Under the pieces are notes generated by a model. It had not been told where the DNA came from, did not search any database, and worked only from the letters and a program-made list of their open reading frames with translations. A DNA stretch of 64,000 nucleotides from Coenobita brevimanus (taxonomy: Eukaryota > Arthropoda > Malacostraca > Decapoda > Coenobitidae): assembly GCA_032717465.1 (NCBI GenBank), contig CM064653.1, positions 34,097,816 to 34,161,815 of the forward strand, read 5' to 3'. Numbering within the stretch: position 1 is the stretch's first letter; each line of letters begins with the position of its first letter. This document shows, in pieces, positions 23,360 through 34,660 of the stretch. A program made the position numbers and the translations under genes.

Positions 23360-25450
23360 TTAAATAACTCATTTCCACTGCTCTCACTCTTGACTTGTGT
23401 CCTTTCAGCAACGTCCACGCTTCACTTCCATGCGGTAAAGTTGGTATCACAATACTGTCATGTAGTAACTTTTTCACTTCCATGCTCACTTCCCTGCTTC
23501 TTACCACTGCTTTCAAGGAACCAGCAACCTTTCTTCCCTGCTGTACCCTTTCAAGCACTTCACCCTCCAAACCTCCATCCTTACTCATCACACTACCCAA
23601 GTACTTAAACATACTCACATTTTCCAATTCCTCACCATCCAACCTTGCTGTACATTCACTGACTTCACCTCTCTCAAAGACCATTACTTTACTCTTCCCT
23701 ACATTCATCTTTAGATTCCATTTCTTACACACACTCCCAAGTTCATCCACCAAGCCTTGCAGCTCTCCTTCGTCTTTGCTCAACAACACAGTATCGTCTG
23801 CAAACAACAGTACAGGGAGTTTCCAAACACTACCCTCTCTCACCAGGGCCACTCCAACATCCACTACTCTACCTTGTACCTCTTTTATTACCCCATCCAT
23901 GTACAGATTGAACAGCCATGGAGACATGACACATCCCTGTTTCAACCCAACCTTCAAAGTGAAAAATTCACTCAGTTCACTTTCCACATGCACTGCAGCC
24001 TTAGCACAATCATACATACTCTTCACCGCATTCAACAACTTCCCATCTACTCCATATAGTCTTAATACTTTCCACAATCCTTGTCTATCCACCCTGTCAT
24101 ATGCTTTCTCCAAATCCATGAAAGCCGCATACAACTTCTTTCCCTTCTCTAGAAACTTTTCCACTAAAGATCTAAGAATGAATATCTGATCTACACAATC
24201 TCTTCCCTTCCTAAAACCTCCCTGTTCTTCTCCCACTAATTCCCCTGTTCTTTCTCTAACTCTGTCAATAAGTATCCCACCATACACTTTTCCTATTATA
24301 CTAAGAAGACAGATGCCCCTATGATTACCACACACTTCTTTTTCCCCCTTTCCTTTGTACAAGGGAATAATTATACCTGACTTCCAATCCTCCAGGACTA
24401 TACCTTCCTCCCAGGCCAATCTGCACATTTTCCACATCCATTCTACTACTATCTCTCCCTCATACTTCAGCAATTCACCACACACTTCATCAATTCTTGG
24501 GGCTTTCCCCAATTTAACTTTCTTCATTGCTTCCACAACTTCTATCCTATTGATTTCTTCCTGTCTTCTCACCTCCCTCCTTCTCCCAGCCATTCCCCAG
24601 CCACATATACTCGGTTTACTTCCATCGTCTATGTTCAACAATTCCTGAAAGTGTTCTCTCCATCTGCTCACTTTTTCTGTCTTCTCCACTAGTAATCTAC
24701 CATTTTTATCTTTCACTCTCCTGCTAACTTCACTTCCACCCTGTCTTACCCTTTTCACCTCTTTCCAGAACATTTTCTTACAGTCCTTCCACTTTACACT
24801 CAAGTTCCAAATTCCTCATCCACTCTCTTACTCTCTCTCTCTTACTAATCTTTTCACCTCTCTCTTTCTTTCTACATATAACTCTCTCTTCCGCCTCTCA
24901 ACTTCTTCCACGCCCCTATTTCTCATCCATTCATTGTATGCTTTCTTCTTTTGTGCCACAGCCTGTCTCACCTCTTTATTCCACGACGCTGTTCCTTGCA
25001 CACTTCTCCGTCTTCTCTTCATCCCACACACAACATCACATGCTGCACATATTTCTTCTGTAAATATCCTGCACACACCTCCCACATCCTCCATCTGCTC
25101 CAATTCATATTTACCCAGTCGTTCCTCCACCTGTCTCTTATACTCTGCCTTTTTCTCATCCTCTTGTAACCTTTCCACTCTCCTTACAAATACTTCTTCT
25201 TCCCGTCCTTCCCTTCTTCTATTTTTCCATGCTAAATGGACCTTGATTCTGGCCACCACCAAGTAGTGGTCAGAAAGTCCACTCCCTCAACCTCTATAAG
25301 CTCTTGCATCCATTACACATTTTCGCATCCTTTCATTCACACACACATAATCAATCATTGCCTTTCTTTCATTCAGTTCACCACCCACCCTTCTCATCAC
25401 TTGCCATGTATACCTGTGGATCATTTTGTGCCTGAAGAGGGTATTGGCTA
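23360..25450 (-). pseudogene. RTE copy B, endonuclease-reverse transcriptase part
   Basis: Continuation of the minus-strand RTE split by the TTAA element. The 23286-24803 frame holds the RT domain (GKAPRIDEVCGELLKYEGEI, AFMDLEKAYDRVDRQGLWKV, GLKQGCVMSPWLFNLYMDG, FADDTVLLSKDEGEL), and 24828-25262 holds the linker after the endonuclease. A frame change lies near 24815. The copy stops at GAAGAGGGTATTGGCTAT (25450), inside the endonuclease region, where (AT)n begins. It is therefore truncated at its 5' side. Confidence 0.87.
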
Positions 25451-25499
25451 TATATATACATATTTATACATATATTGGCTATATATACATATATGTACG

Positions 25500-25578
<79 letters not shown>

Positions 25579-25592
25579 ACATATATATTTAC

Positions 25593-25641
<49 letters not shown>

Positions 25642-25655
25642 ACATATATATTTAC

Positions 25656-25702
<47 letters not shown>
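25446..25702. repeat. AT-rich microsatellite with a duplicated block
   Basis: (AT)n interrupted twice by AAAGTACATATATATTTACC (about 25575 and 25638), so a ~63-bp block is tandemly duplicated inside the array. Confidence 0.9.
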
Positions 25703-25705
<3 letters not shown>

Positions 25706-25864
25706 TATGTATGGGGTAGAGAGGTATATGAGAGAGGGGGGTGTGAGTTGGGAGCAGGTCAGTGAAATGGCGGGGGACAGGGCGACGTGGAGACGATTTG
25801 TTTGTGGCCACCCCAAACGGGATTGAGGTGTCTGGCAATAGATAGATAGATAGATAGATAGATC
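25703..25864 (+). mobile_element. RTE 3'-end fragment (copy F)
   Basis: Only the last ~150 bp of an RTE (GTAGAGAGGTATATGAGAGA through GGATTGAGGTGTCTGGCAAT) and a perfect (GATA)n tail. It is a severely 5'-truncated copy. Confidence 0.85.
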
Positions 25865-26260
25865 TATGTAATGTATGTATGTATATGTATATTATTTATA
25901 TTAGGATGGTCCATACTACTATGGGGGAAAATTAATTTTGGAATATTTTTTTTGCTGGAAGTGTACAGTATATTGTGAGTTTGGGTGTAAACTCTTGAGA
26001 CACCAAATTTTATGATATATACTGTTGCCGCATCTTACCCAAATTTTGAGCCTAATAAGGAAAATTATTCTTGTGGTACTAAAGTTTTTCATTTTTTGAA
26101 AAAAGTATTTGCTTTAGGCCTATTTCATTGAAGGCTACATTCTAGCAATACCCCATATATTTTTTTTTTCTTTTTTTCAGGGATATGCCTTTGAGTTATT
26201 ATTAAGTACTTATATACTGTGACTGAAGTGAAATTGTCAGTGTCAGCAATGAAAAGCAGG
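25865..26260. other. No recognisable gene
   Basis: AT-rich sequence with poly(T) at about 26159-26178. It has no paired ends or coding signal. Confidence 0.5.
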
Positions 26261-26995
26261 AGCTAAACCAAGATTTGGCTTATTGGCCAACCAATTGAAA
26301 GACTACTTGGAAGTAAGTTGCCTTCTTTTGGAGAAATGTTAGCATGACTTTTCTACCTGATGCAAACAGGCACGAACACTAAAGGATTCAGCATGTGTTC
26401 TGTCTGAGGAACAAGGGGGATTTTGGGAGAGAGCTCACATTCCTGTATCTGAGGAACTGAATCATATCCCCAAATTCAAATCTCTCTCTAAAGAATGGAG
26501 AAAGTTGGAGAAGAGTAAAAGCTGGAATACAGAAAGATAGGTGAAGAGGAGAAAGAACTTCCAAGAACAGATGAAAGATCTCTTTGACATTGCATACACG
26601 AGTGCCTTCGACCTCCTCAAAAGTCATAAGGATAAGGAGTTTCTTGTGGCCCAGTGAGGGAAAGGGAGGAGGCTCTATGCTGGATATTTACTTCAAACTC
26701 CACCAGAAAGAACGAAGATGGAGAGAGAGACAAAGATTGAACAGAAGAGGAGAGAGTGTGAGGAATGTCACTGAGCAGTAAGAGAGGAAATAGTGGAGCT
26801 GGAGGAAATTCCAACTAGTGATGAAGACGAAACAGGTGACGGTTATACAGATATAGTAGGTCCTTCCTTTTCAGATGCAGCTTCTCCTCTGAAATGCCAA
26901 TGAGCACGAAAAACAGTTATCACTTCTCCAGTTGGTGCCGCTTTAGATGAGACCAAGACTTCAGACCGTGCTGCCATCCATCTGCATTCTCCGAC
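26261..26995 (+). pseudogene. Unidentified charged protein remnant
   Basis: One + frame, interrupted by several stops, gives a continuous-looking protein: FKSLSKEWRKLEKSKSWNTE, EEFQEQMKDLFDIAYTSAFD-like, LLKSHKDKEFLVAQ, LHQKERRWRERQRLNRRGES, ELEEIPTSDEDETGD, then KTVITSPVGAALDETKTSDR. It is rich in Glu, Lys and Arg, with a probable coiled coil. The pattern resembles repeated uncharacterised arthropod proteins of likely TE origin, but I cannot name the family. Stops after about 26540, 26655, 26780 and 26900 show it is not functional. Confidence 0.4.
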
Positions 26996-27084
26996 CATAT
27001 TTGCCAGTGAACAATGTCCAACAGTGTATACTATTAACAGGCAAAGTATCTGCAGAGATTGAATCAAGAGTTGGAGGGAATCTG

Positions 27085-27875
27085 CAGAATGGTTTGTTTC
27101 GTTTCGTTTTTGAAGGCTCCAACATGCTTCCATGCTTCGCCCTTGGTTGCCTAATGGCGGCTCTCCATGTTGCACGATCTGTGGCAGCCTCCCTGTTCAG
27201 TCCCTTAACCCTGAGGTCACACTTAATGACCTCGTCCCACGTCTTTCTCGCTCTGTCCCTCACAACCCCACCCTCAGCATTAACACATCTCACCTTCTGC
27301 ACCCAATTATCATCCCCCATCCTCTCCATATGCCCAAACCATCTCAATCTACCTCTCCTCATCACAACACCAATACACTCCAGCCCCATCCTACCTCTCA
27401 ACTCTTCCATTGTAAACCCAGCCCCCCCAGGCCTTGCACGCAGGGATGCATTGCACATCCACCTAATCATTGTCATTTCTGTACATTTGAGCCTACAAAT
27501 ATCCTCTTCCTTTACTGCCCAGGTCTCACCACCATACAGCATCACACTCCTAACACATGCTGCATACAAAGACCCCTTAGCACGTAGGGAGAGTCTTCTG
27601 AATGTCTGGAGAGACAACAGCTCCCTGAACTTCTTCCAGCCACTTCTCACCCTAGCCACAGAGCTAGCTTCAGCCCTACCTCCAGCACATAAAATGTCTC
27701 CCAAATAACAAAACTCTTCCACACACTCAAGAGTCTCCCCAGCAAGTTCAATCCTTTCATGCCTGACAATCTCCACCTGCTTTCCCTGACAAGCCGCACA
27801 CATAAAATCAGCATTATCTCGCAGACTACCTCCAGTACCACCACATCATTTGTGCACCCATTTATCACAAACACT
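27085..27875 (-). pseudogene. RTE-clade reverse transcriptase 3' fragment, second family
   Basis: The minus-strand frame 26961-27803 reads LAGETLECVEEFCYLGDILC, SLRAKGSLYAACVRSVMLYG, then RLKCTEMTMIRWMCNASLRA and RRGRLRWFGHMERM. This is the thumb/C-terminal region of an RTE-type RT clearly different in sequence from copies A-E. The catalytic FADD region is absent, apart from a short N-terminal CAAC stretch. The 3' side ends in GTTTC-like repeats near 27093-27108. Confidence 0.78.
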
Positions 27876-27916
27876 ACACAACACTACACAAGATGGAATT
27901 ACTTCCCATGCCTTTG

Positions 27917-28145
27917 TGGCATATATATACACAACAGCCACCTTTGGCTTTGAAATGAGTATAAAGTAGGAGGATACAGAAAAGTGTTTGCTGTCAGTTG
28001 CCTCAGACAGCTGAGTCTCGGTTAGGAAAAGAAGGTGAGGTTTAGAGGAGAGGTGGTGCTCAACAGAGCGAAAGTTGGAGGAAAGGCCACAAATGTTGCA
28101 GAAATGAAGAAGTGAGTCGGACAGTGGTTCCAGGCAGCCCTAGTC
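27917..28145 (-). mobile_element. LINE endonuclease fragment (same family as 19162-22476)
   Basis: Reverse complement of part of the LINE endonuclease coding region: the stretch matching GCCTGGAACCACTGTC through GGTGGCTGTTGTGTATATAT of the copy at about 19510-19725. It abuts the Tc1 copy 2 remnant at about 28146, with no visible end sequence. Confidence 0.8.
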
Positions 28146-28146
28146 G

Positions 28147-28644
28147 TCACCGGGAGTGGGGCAGAAGGTTGTTCAGAGTGGGTGTCATCTTCACTGCCAT
28201 GATTTTCTTCACCTTTGCCCAGCAGTTTTCTATCACATTTAGATCCACACTGTTGCCAGGCCAGTTGAGGACCTCAATCCGATTATCCTGAAGCCATTTT
28301 GTCACCTTTCTTGACTTGTGACATGGAGCTGAATCATGCATGACAAAGTCACACCCATGAATAGCAAAAAAGTTTAACAAATGATCTTTCAGAACTTGAA
28401 TGTACTGGCCACCATTCATCATCAAGTTCTTAGGAAGAAAGTAGAGGCGTCCCCTTTCCCTTTCACCTGAGAAACACCCCCATACCATTACTGATTGTGG
28501 GTGCTTAACAGTCGGCACCATGTAGGCAGGGTCATATCGACCACGGGAAGCAGGGCGACGAACCTTGGGAGAACGCACCTGGAACACTTGAAATGTGTGT
28601 TCATCAGAAAACATAACTTTTCTCCACTCATCCGACGTCCAGTG
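28147..28644 (-). pseudogene. Tc1-like transposase remnant, copy 2, C-terminal part
   Basis: The minus strand reads DEWRKVMFSDEHTFQVFQVR, VMVWGCFSGERERGRLYFLP, FVMHDSAPCHKSRKVTKWLQ and WPGNSVDLNVIENCWAKVKK. The DD34E residues are conserved and there is an Arg codon where copy 1 has a stop. The C-terminus after ...PTLNNLL is missing, replaced by LINE sequence. At 28640-28644 the gene is interrupted by the solo LTR; it resumes at 29699. Confidence 0.86.
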
Positions 28645-29693
28645 TGTCACGAATCAATTCGCGACATTTCCCTTTTGTGAGAAGCCACGAACTATTAGTG
28701 GAAAACTCACTGTGTATCGCTCAGTTAACCATTTCTCTCTCCATTTCGGAGTATACTTTTCAAAACATTTGTCACTTTCAAAAGTGACCGATTTAATGCA
28801 CGTCACTAAGTGCTCTACTGAGCGATACTATTGTTTTCTTTATCGTTCGCCTCTGCTTGCCTAAACCGTTAGCCACGCCTTCTTCTGGTGGCTTGTGCGT
28901 CCTGCCCATACAATGTATTTTGAATTCAGTCTAGTGTTTGTTGTGACGGAGAGAGGTCCTGTGCTCAAGAAGTGTGAGAGGTCAGCTAGCGCCCAAGCTC
29001 CACTAGTACAGTTAATCCAAACTCCCACCCCCCGGGTGATACATAGCATTCATCGACCGGTATTTCCTTTTTGTATAATCCTAGTTTTAAGAGTTTAGTT
29101 AAGGTGTTTTTTCCTAGGCGTAAGTATTTAGCTTTTGTGTGAGTGAGTGAGTGCGTCTCATTGATTTGATTTGAAATGTAACGTTAAATTTATTTTTTTG
29201 TAATCAATAAATTTAACAGTTCTTTTCCTTGAGCTTAATGTAAAGTAAAATCTTGTTTCATTTCTCCAAATTAAGCTTATTTTCCATATAGCTCCTAGCT
29301 TGCATAAACGTTTGCCTTCATAACTGGTACTTAGACCAGTCTTGTTGTATTAACTTAAAATCCGTTGTGCCATAGGAGTTAAGCATCAGCAAGGACCTGA
29401 TATTATTATTAGTATTAGTTATTTATTGTCAGGGGTGAAGTAACTTTCTCCAGAGGCTAACAGTACTAATTCAGCATTTGTGAGTAATTAGTCTCTGCTG
29501 TGTACTGTTGAGAAAGTTTATAAATTCTCGTTCTGAGAGAATCGTGCGAAGCAGGCCAGCGTAAAGTAATCGTTGTTTGATTTAGTAAGACAATCATTGT
29601 CCCTGCTCTTCAATATTATTGAATATTAATATCAATTAAATAATATTTAAGCATTTATTCTAAAATTATCGTGATATTAAAAACCCCGTGACA
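28645..29693. mobile_element. Solo LTR (1,049 bp) inserted in the Tc1 transposase
   Basis: The sequence begins TGTCACGAATC and ends CCCCGTGACA, giving TG...CA ends with a 7-bp inverted TGTCACG/CGTGACA pair. The 5-bp sequence CAGTG flanks it on both sides (28640-28644 and 29694-29698). In Tc1 copy 1 the uninterrupted site reads CCAGTGTGCATACTTC, which proves the duplication. Length, TG...CA ends and 5-bp duplication fit a Ty3/gypsy or BEL/Pao LTR. AATAAATT at about 29205 is a candidate polyadenylation signal for + orientation. No internal coding region remains. Confidence 0.9.
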
Positions 29694-29698
29694 CAGTG

Positions 29699-30303
29699 TG
29701 CATACTTCTTGGCAGACTGAATGCGCTGTTTCTTCATGCGGTCAGTGAGAAGCAGTTTCTTGGCTGCGGTAAGGCTCGGCAAACCCAGTTCCTTCTGCAA
29801 GCGGTGTTGGATATTTCGAATTGAGACATCTTGTAACAGCTGGGGATGCATTTTCTTCAATTTTTCCGCTGTCAGTTGAGGATTCTTGATTACTTCCCTC
29901 TTCAGAAGCGCATCTGTACCTCTGCAAGTCGTCCTTTTCTTTCCACTGCCATGCTAGTGCTCTGTTACGACATCAGGTGGCAAACCGCGTGCTGCAGCAA
30001 GAATCTTCATGATGGTTGAATTTGCGCATCCAGTATGTTCACAAATCGTGTTGATAGGGACACACTCCTGTCTCCATGCAATGATACGGACCCTCTCATC
30101 CCTTGAGCAGTACTTTCCAGGCATGACAACTCGACCCTAGGAAAACAGTAGGGCAAACAGTAATGCGTACGAAAAAAGAGAGAGGTGCAAGCTTGGAGTG
30201 ACGGGAACATATACTCCCACTGTCGCTTCTGGGCAAGCACTGACGTGCTGAGTGTTTCACCATCTCTTGCCAGCACCAGAGGAGTTGCCAGTTACTTCTT
30301 GTC
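29699..30303 (-). pseudogene. Tc1-like transposase remnant, copy 2, N-terminal part
   Basis: The minus strand starts at MPGKYCSRDERVRIIAWRQE (about 30123), a plausible start because a paired-type HTH follows (NTICEHTGCANSTIMKILAA), then KREVIKNPQLTAEKLKKMHP and KELGLPSLTAAKKLLLTDRM. This is the DNA-binding half missing from copy 1. A stop within the linker (about 29950) disrupts it. The sequence upstream to 30303 is probably the element's 5' UTR. Confidence 0.82.
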
Positions 30304-30308
30304 CCCAA

Positions 30309-30904
30309 AATTCACTTGTTAGAGGTGGAAACACAAAGCAAAGCCAGACAACTCTCCCATAGCAGTTCTGTGTGTGTAGGTCCTAATTCAATTTGTGGTA
30401 GGTGTAGGATGCGGGAGGTCAAACCATCCCACTTCCACCTTGTCCAAGATGTCCCTTTTCTTCTCCAGTCAGAACCGCCTGTTTCCTCTTCTTGGGTGAT
30501 GGGGCCATCGTCACACACACGAGTAAGAGGCAGCAGAGGATCAGCAGGGCCTGCAGCAGGTAGGGCACCACCACAAAAGCGAGCACGTAGGCAGCCATGG
30601 TGACGAGCGTGTAGTCACGACAGTAGATAGGCGGCAGATGGGGAGGATGCAGGGGCGCTCTAGCGGATGTTGCCGGAACTACGCGCCAAAACACAGTTGT
30701 TCATCACCACGCGTCAAATTTAGATTGGGATGAACACATATCGACGTGTGTGTGTGTGTGTGTGTGTGTATCCCAGATCGTTTTGGACATTCGTCCTGAT
30801 GGCCTTTTTTCCGGATATCTTAGGGAATATATGAGATTTGGAGTAAAGGACCCAAACCCAAAATCTCCGGGACTTTGGGTGTCCGGGTCTTAAAGGGGTT
30901 ACTG
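30309..30904 (-). mobile_element. Tigger-like element, 5' end only
   Basis: The right boundary CTTAAAGGGGTTACTG is followed by TATA (TA at 30905-30906), giving an end CAGTAACCCCTTTAAG on the minus strand. The other end is lost at the junction with the Tc1 copy. It contains the transposase 5' region at 30419-30694 and a (GT)n tract at about 30748-30769. Confidence 0.68.
30419..30694 (-). pseudogene. Tigger transposase N-terminal fragment with hydrophobic segment
   Basis: The minus strand reads MAAYVLAFVVVPYLLQALLI, LCCLLLVCVTMAPSPKKRKQ, then AVLTGEEKG. The basic PSPKKRK motif opens a typical Tigger HTH region. It is preceded by about 28 residues that look like a membrane segment. The same arrangement occurs in the element at 52987 (MAEFVTFVAISWLQQVLLAL...MTPPPPAKK). 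The true start may be the internal Met before APSPKKRK. Coding is lost after about 40 further codons. Confidence 0.6.
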
Positions 30905-30939
30905 TATATACGTACAGTACTGTATTTCACGTCACTGCA

Positions 30940-31600
30940 CTTCACTTGCTGCTTGAACTCCAACACCACACTTGTTCCTTCACTGATGCTTATACATCCG
31001 ATAGTGATGAGTCCAAATGCCATCTTGGAACTAGCAAATGGCTAGACTTGCATGAGGGTGATTGTATAAGCAAGAATAGTGATCTTATATCGACCAGTGA
31101 GGCTTCGTGCGGAATGATAATCATCGTATACGTGAATATTCAATTTTATGTTGAAAAACGGTCCTAACTTTTTTTGTCATCGTATAAGCAATTCATCGCA
31201 CACTGGGTCATATAACAAAGGTCTGCTTTGCGCTAAATTTTTTTCTATCTGGGTGATAACCACATAGCCTACCAAGCAAATAGATGCTTGGTGGGCTGGT
31301 GTGTTAAAATCTTATATAGAGATACATATTGCCCATGTTGTTTCAGTCCGGGGATTGACTGTAATTTATTTCTTACAGTGTGTCACTTGGTAGTGCGAAA
31401 CTGGTCACCGTTATCTGAAATATATGGACTGAGTAGCTTAGTGTCATGCTGTTGCAGTCTTAATAGAACTGTAATGGATTGGATGATGGTTAGATTTTTT
31501 TTCTTCTTCTTTTTCCCTTTATGATCCCCTCTGTTGAACCCTGTAGAATATTGTATATCCATATTGACCCAAATTTTGAATGATGTACAGTAGCTATATT
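30940..31600. other. No recognised gene
   Basis: Sequence between the Tigger end and the first CFAP410 exon found. One 73-codon frame (30946-31167) has no known domain. I searched for the upstream CFAP410 exon, which should end in ..TG before GT with a Trp codon split by the intron, and found no convincing one. Confidence 0.4.
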
Positions 31601-31633
31601 AATTTATCAGCATAATTTTTCTAATATCCTCAG

Positions 31634-31699
31634 GGGCAGTGAGCTGTCAGATGTATCTGTAGTGAGGAAGCTGACAAATGTCGAAGTTTTATCATTGAG
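31634..31699 (+). CDS. CFAP410: CFAP410 (C21orf2) ortholog, internal exon a
   Basis: A 66-bp exon encoding GSELSDVSVVRKLTNVEVLSL. The acceptor is TTTCTAATATCCTCAG, the donor AG|GTAAGT. The first base completes a codon: with an upstream TG it makes Trp, as in the conserved NCW-G-S of vertebrate CFAP410. The last two bases AG join T of the next exon to give Ser. The segment aligns with the first leucine-rich repeat of human CFAP410. The protein family acts at cilia and basal bodies and partners NEK1 in animals. The exon upstream (N-terminal ~26 residues) is not found within the window. Confidence 0.85.
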
Positions 31700-32384
31700 G
31701 TAAGTGAAGGGATTATTTTTTGACTAGCCTGAATGTTGTGGATGATAATCATAATATTATGGCCAGCTCATGCTTTCAGATAAAGTTGACATAGATTGCT
31801 TTCATCCAGTCAGTTTCACAATGTTAAGGTTATTTTTGTCATCAAACATCATTTCTGCCAAGCAATTAAAAGTACTAGAGCCTAGTTGAAGTCCATCATG
31901 GAATACGTATTTTTAAGGCATTATCTCTGGAGAGGCCTGTGAATAAGTTGTTTTCGGAATCTAACTGCAGTAGCTGTGTTACACATTATATTCAGAATAA
32001 TGATACATGTGCCAATCAAGTTTGTATTTAACTGTATGTTTTTGTTTGTATTTAACTGTATGTTTTTATCATTTTTAATGAAAAAAAAAAAAAAAAAACT
32101 TGTTTTGTTGGGGTTACATTAACCAACAGTATTATCCTATGACTAGAGATGTACCTGTAAAGTTGATTTAGCCTGAGTTGATTTAACCTATTATGAATGA
32201 AATACATTCTGTTTATCATTATGGTATAGAAGAAATTTCCTTGCCTTTGAAAAATGTGCCCCTCAGAGTCTTGCCATCCAACTGAATTGAGTGTTAAATA
32301 TTGCAGTAGCATCAATCTTGCTGTACTTTTTCATGTATTAAACTGAGTACAGTGTCAGGGCTACAAGGATATAGTCTGACAAAG

Positions 32385-32385
<1 letters not shown>

Positions 32386-32447
<62 letters not shown>
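32386..32447. repeat. (CA)n microsatellite
   Basis: About 60 bp of perfect alternating CA. Confidence 0.97.
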
Positions 32448-32449
<2 letters not shown>

Positions 32450-33719
32450 AAGAGGAGGATGTCAAGGGTCAGTTATAAAATTTTCAAACACACTGAAATT
32501 TACGGTTGCCTTGAGCACCTCTTTTCCCCTTTACTCCTTTACCCCTTTTTTGTTGTACACTCCCTCTCTCGTCATCATATACCTTCTCCACAAGAATGCC
32601 ATTGTTCTGTTGGTTTAATGTCACTAAGAGGGGTTTTCATATTGGTAACATGTTCATGTTCTCTCCTATGCTGTGTACATGTCATAGCTACACCACTTCT
32701 AATGGTCAGCCAGTACACACACAAAATATTCTTGACCGACCAGTGAAAGGTCATATCATTTTTCTCACCAGAGGGTGGGAGTGTCAACCATAGGTTCACC
32801 CTGCATTCCCTCTCGTTTCCCCTCGAGGGAAAGTTAGATTTCTCCTACCCTGCACAAAGGAAGTTGTTTCAAATGTTCATGAACCATCGCCCTCGGCCAC
32901 TTTTAGCCTGCAAGCATGCGAACCTCTAGTGAACTGAGCTTAGCACCAGGCCATGTGAATGTAACTGTACACATGCCCTCTGCTCCAGCTGCAATTAGAT
33001 GTAAGGAAAGTTCCCCTTAATAAATAATTAATTGCGAGTCTGGTTGCATCAAAGGTGATTCCAGGCTGAATTTATCTGTCTTCCCCATTGCTTATAAGTG
33101 TCGTATGGTAACAATTAGTGCCAAGGAATTAGGCCTAGTAGTGCAGTGTAGTGATAATTATGAGGGTGTATTAAATGTGAAGGTGGTTGTTGGGATTCCA
33201 TTGTATTTTTTCCTGCAACCAATTTATTTTGTGGCATGATGGGTTGATAAGTGAGAATCTTATTATTTTGTGCAGCTTGTAGGCAAGTTAGTAAACTTGC
33301 AGTTATTCACCCATGCTGTTTGTTTCATACATTCTGTAGAATACTGTAATTAATAGCTAATTAAGCCTTATTAGTGATAATGATTGTTAATGAGAAATCA
33401 AATAATACATGGTAATATAACTATCTGTTGGTGGGTTCACCATACACAGGGTAAGATGCATCTTAGCCCATCCTGAGCTATCTATCCTAATTAACCTCTA
33501 GGATATGTAGTTCGGTCGACCTTACAGGAGTGAAAATCAGGACATGGAGCCGATTTTTCGACTCTTACAGACGTATAAAGTGTTATGGCAAGGTTTAGAA
33601 CTTGAATATACACACCGTATGTCACAATCCAGAGCATTTTAGACCAACTGGTTCATGAGCTATATCCCATCAGAGTTGAAAAAAAATCTTCCATGTAGGG
33701 CAACTCCAGTTTTTTATGC

Positions 33720-34150
33720 ACTCTTACCCCATTCCACCCTCATTCCTCCCCTCCCATGACCTTCCTCACCCACTCCTATCACCCCCCCCCTCTCTTCCTC
33801 CCCCCCACCCCCCTTCCAAATTTTCCTGCTCAATTTTTTTTTTTTTTTTTTTCAAACAATAACATGCAAAATATTACGTTGGTGTTCCTCACTCACTCCC
33901 AACACCCTTCCCCCTCAACACTTCTCCCCTCCCCACCTTCCCTCCCTCCATCCCCTTCCCTCATAGCTGTGTAGCTGTCAAAATAAAAAAAAATAAGCAA
34001 AACCATGCAAGATCTTTTTCTGGATGTTACTCATACACTCCAGCACCTGCTCCCCTTCACCCCTTCCCCCCATCCCCTCCCATCAGAGCTGTCAAATCAA
34101 GTAGCTGTAAGAATTTCAAGGAGGAAAAAAAAAGCTAAAGCATGCAAAAT
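33720..34150 (+). repeat. C/T-rich degenerate tandem repeats
   Basis: Polypyrimidine blocks alternate with A-rich linkers containing a CATGCAAAAT or CATGCAAGAT motif (about 33862, 34005, 34141), suggesting three decayed units of ~130-140 bp. A T18 run lies at about 33835-33852. Confidence 0.6.
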
Positions 34151-34151
34151 A

Positions 34152-34457
34152 CACTCAAACCTTAATTTAAGGGACAAAATGGGGAATCAACTTGTCCCTT
34201 ACTTGAAAATGTCCATTGTTTTACAACATAAAATGACAGTCTCATTATGAAATGAAGTGATTGTTTCACTTATCGTACTTATTTATATGATTATGAATAT
34301 TCTTTTATGGGTACTGTATAAAGAAACATATTAATGTGTATAACCTAGACATTATGTATCATTTTTGAATGGTCTTGTCCTTTTGTCAGGTAGAATATGG
34401 AGTCCCTTCAATCCAAAATCCCTTAAAATGGAGGTCCCTTAAATCAGGGTTTGAGTG
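34152..34457. mobile_element. MITE with TA duplication (306 bp)
   Basis: Ends CACTCAAACCTTAATTTAAG and CTTAAATCAGGGTTTGAGTG are inverted and flanked by TA (34150-34151, 34458-34459). The internal GTCCCTTA/TAAGGGAC motifs extend the pairing. There is no coding capacity. It is Tc1/mariner or pogo type by target site. Confidence 0.85.
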
Positions 34458-34660
34458 TAATGATAATGGTGTAAGATAAAGACAAACACAAATAAACAAT
34501 TTACTGTTATAAAAAACAAACATCACTAACGTTTACAGGAAACATTACGGTATATACACAGAGATTCGTTAAAAAAACATGAAAAGAAATACATTCTGTG
34601 TTTCATGCGTCGGTGTATGCAGTTATACAAACAGTAATCTGGTATTGAATGAAAACACGC

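Noticed and set aside
30748..30769. (GT)n tract as a regulatory element
   Set aside because: Ordinary dinucleotide repeat inside a transposon remnant; nothing supports a regulatory role.
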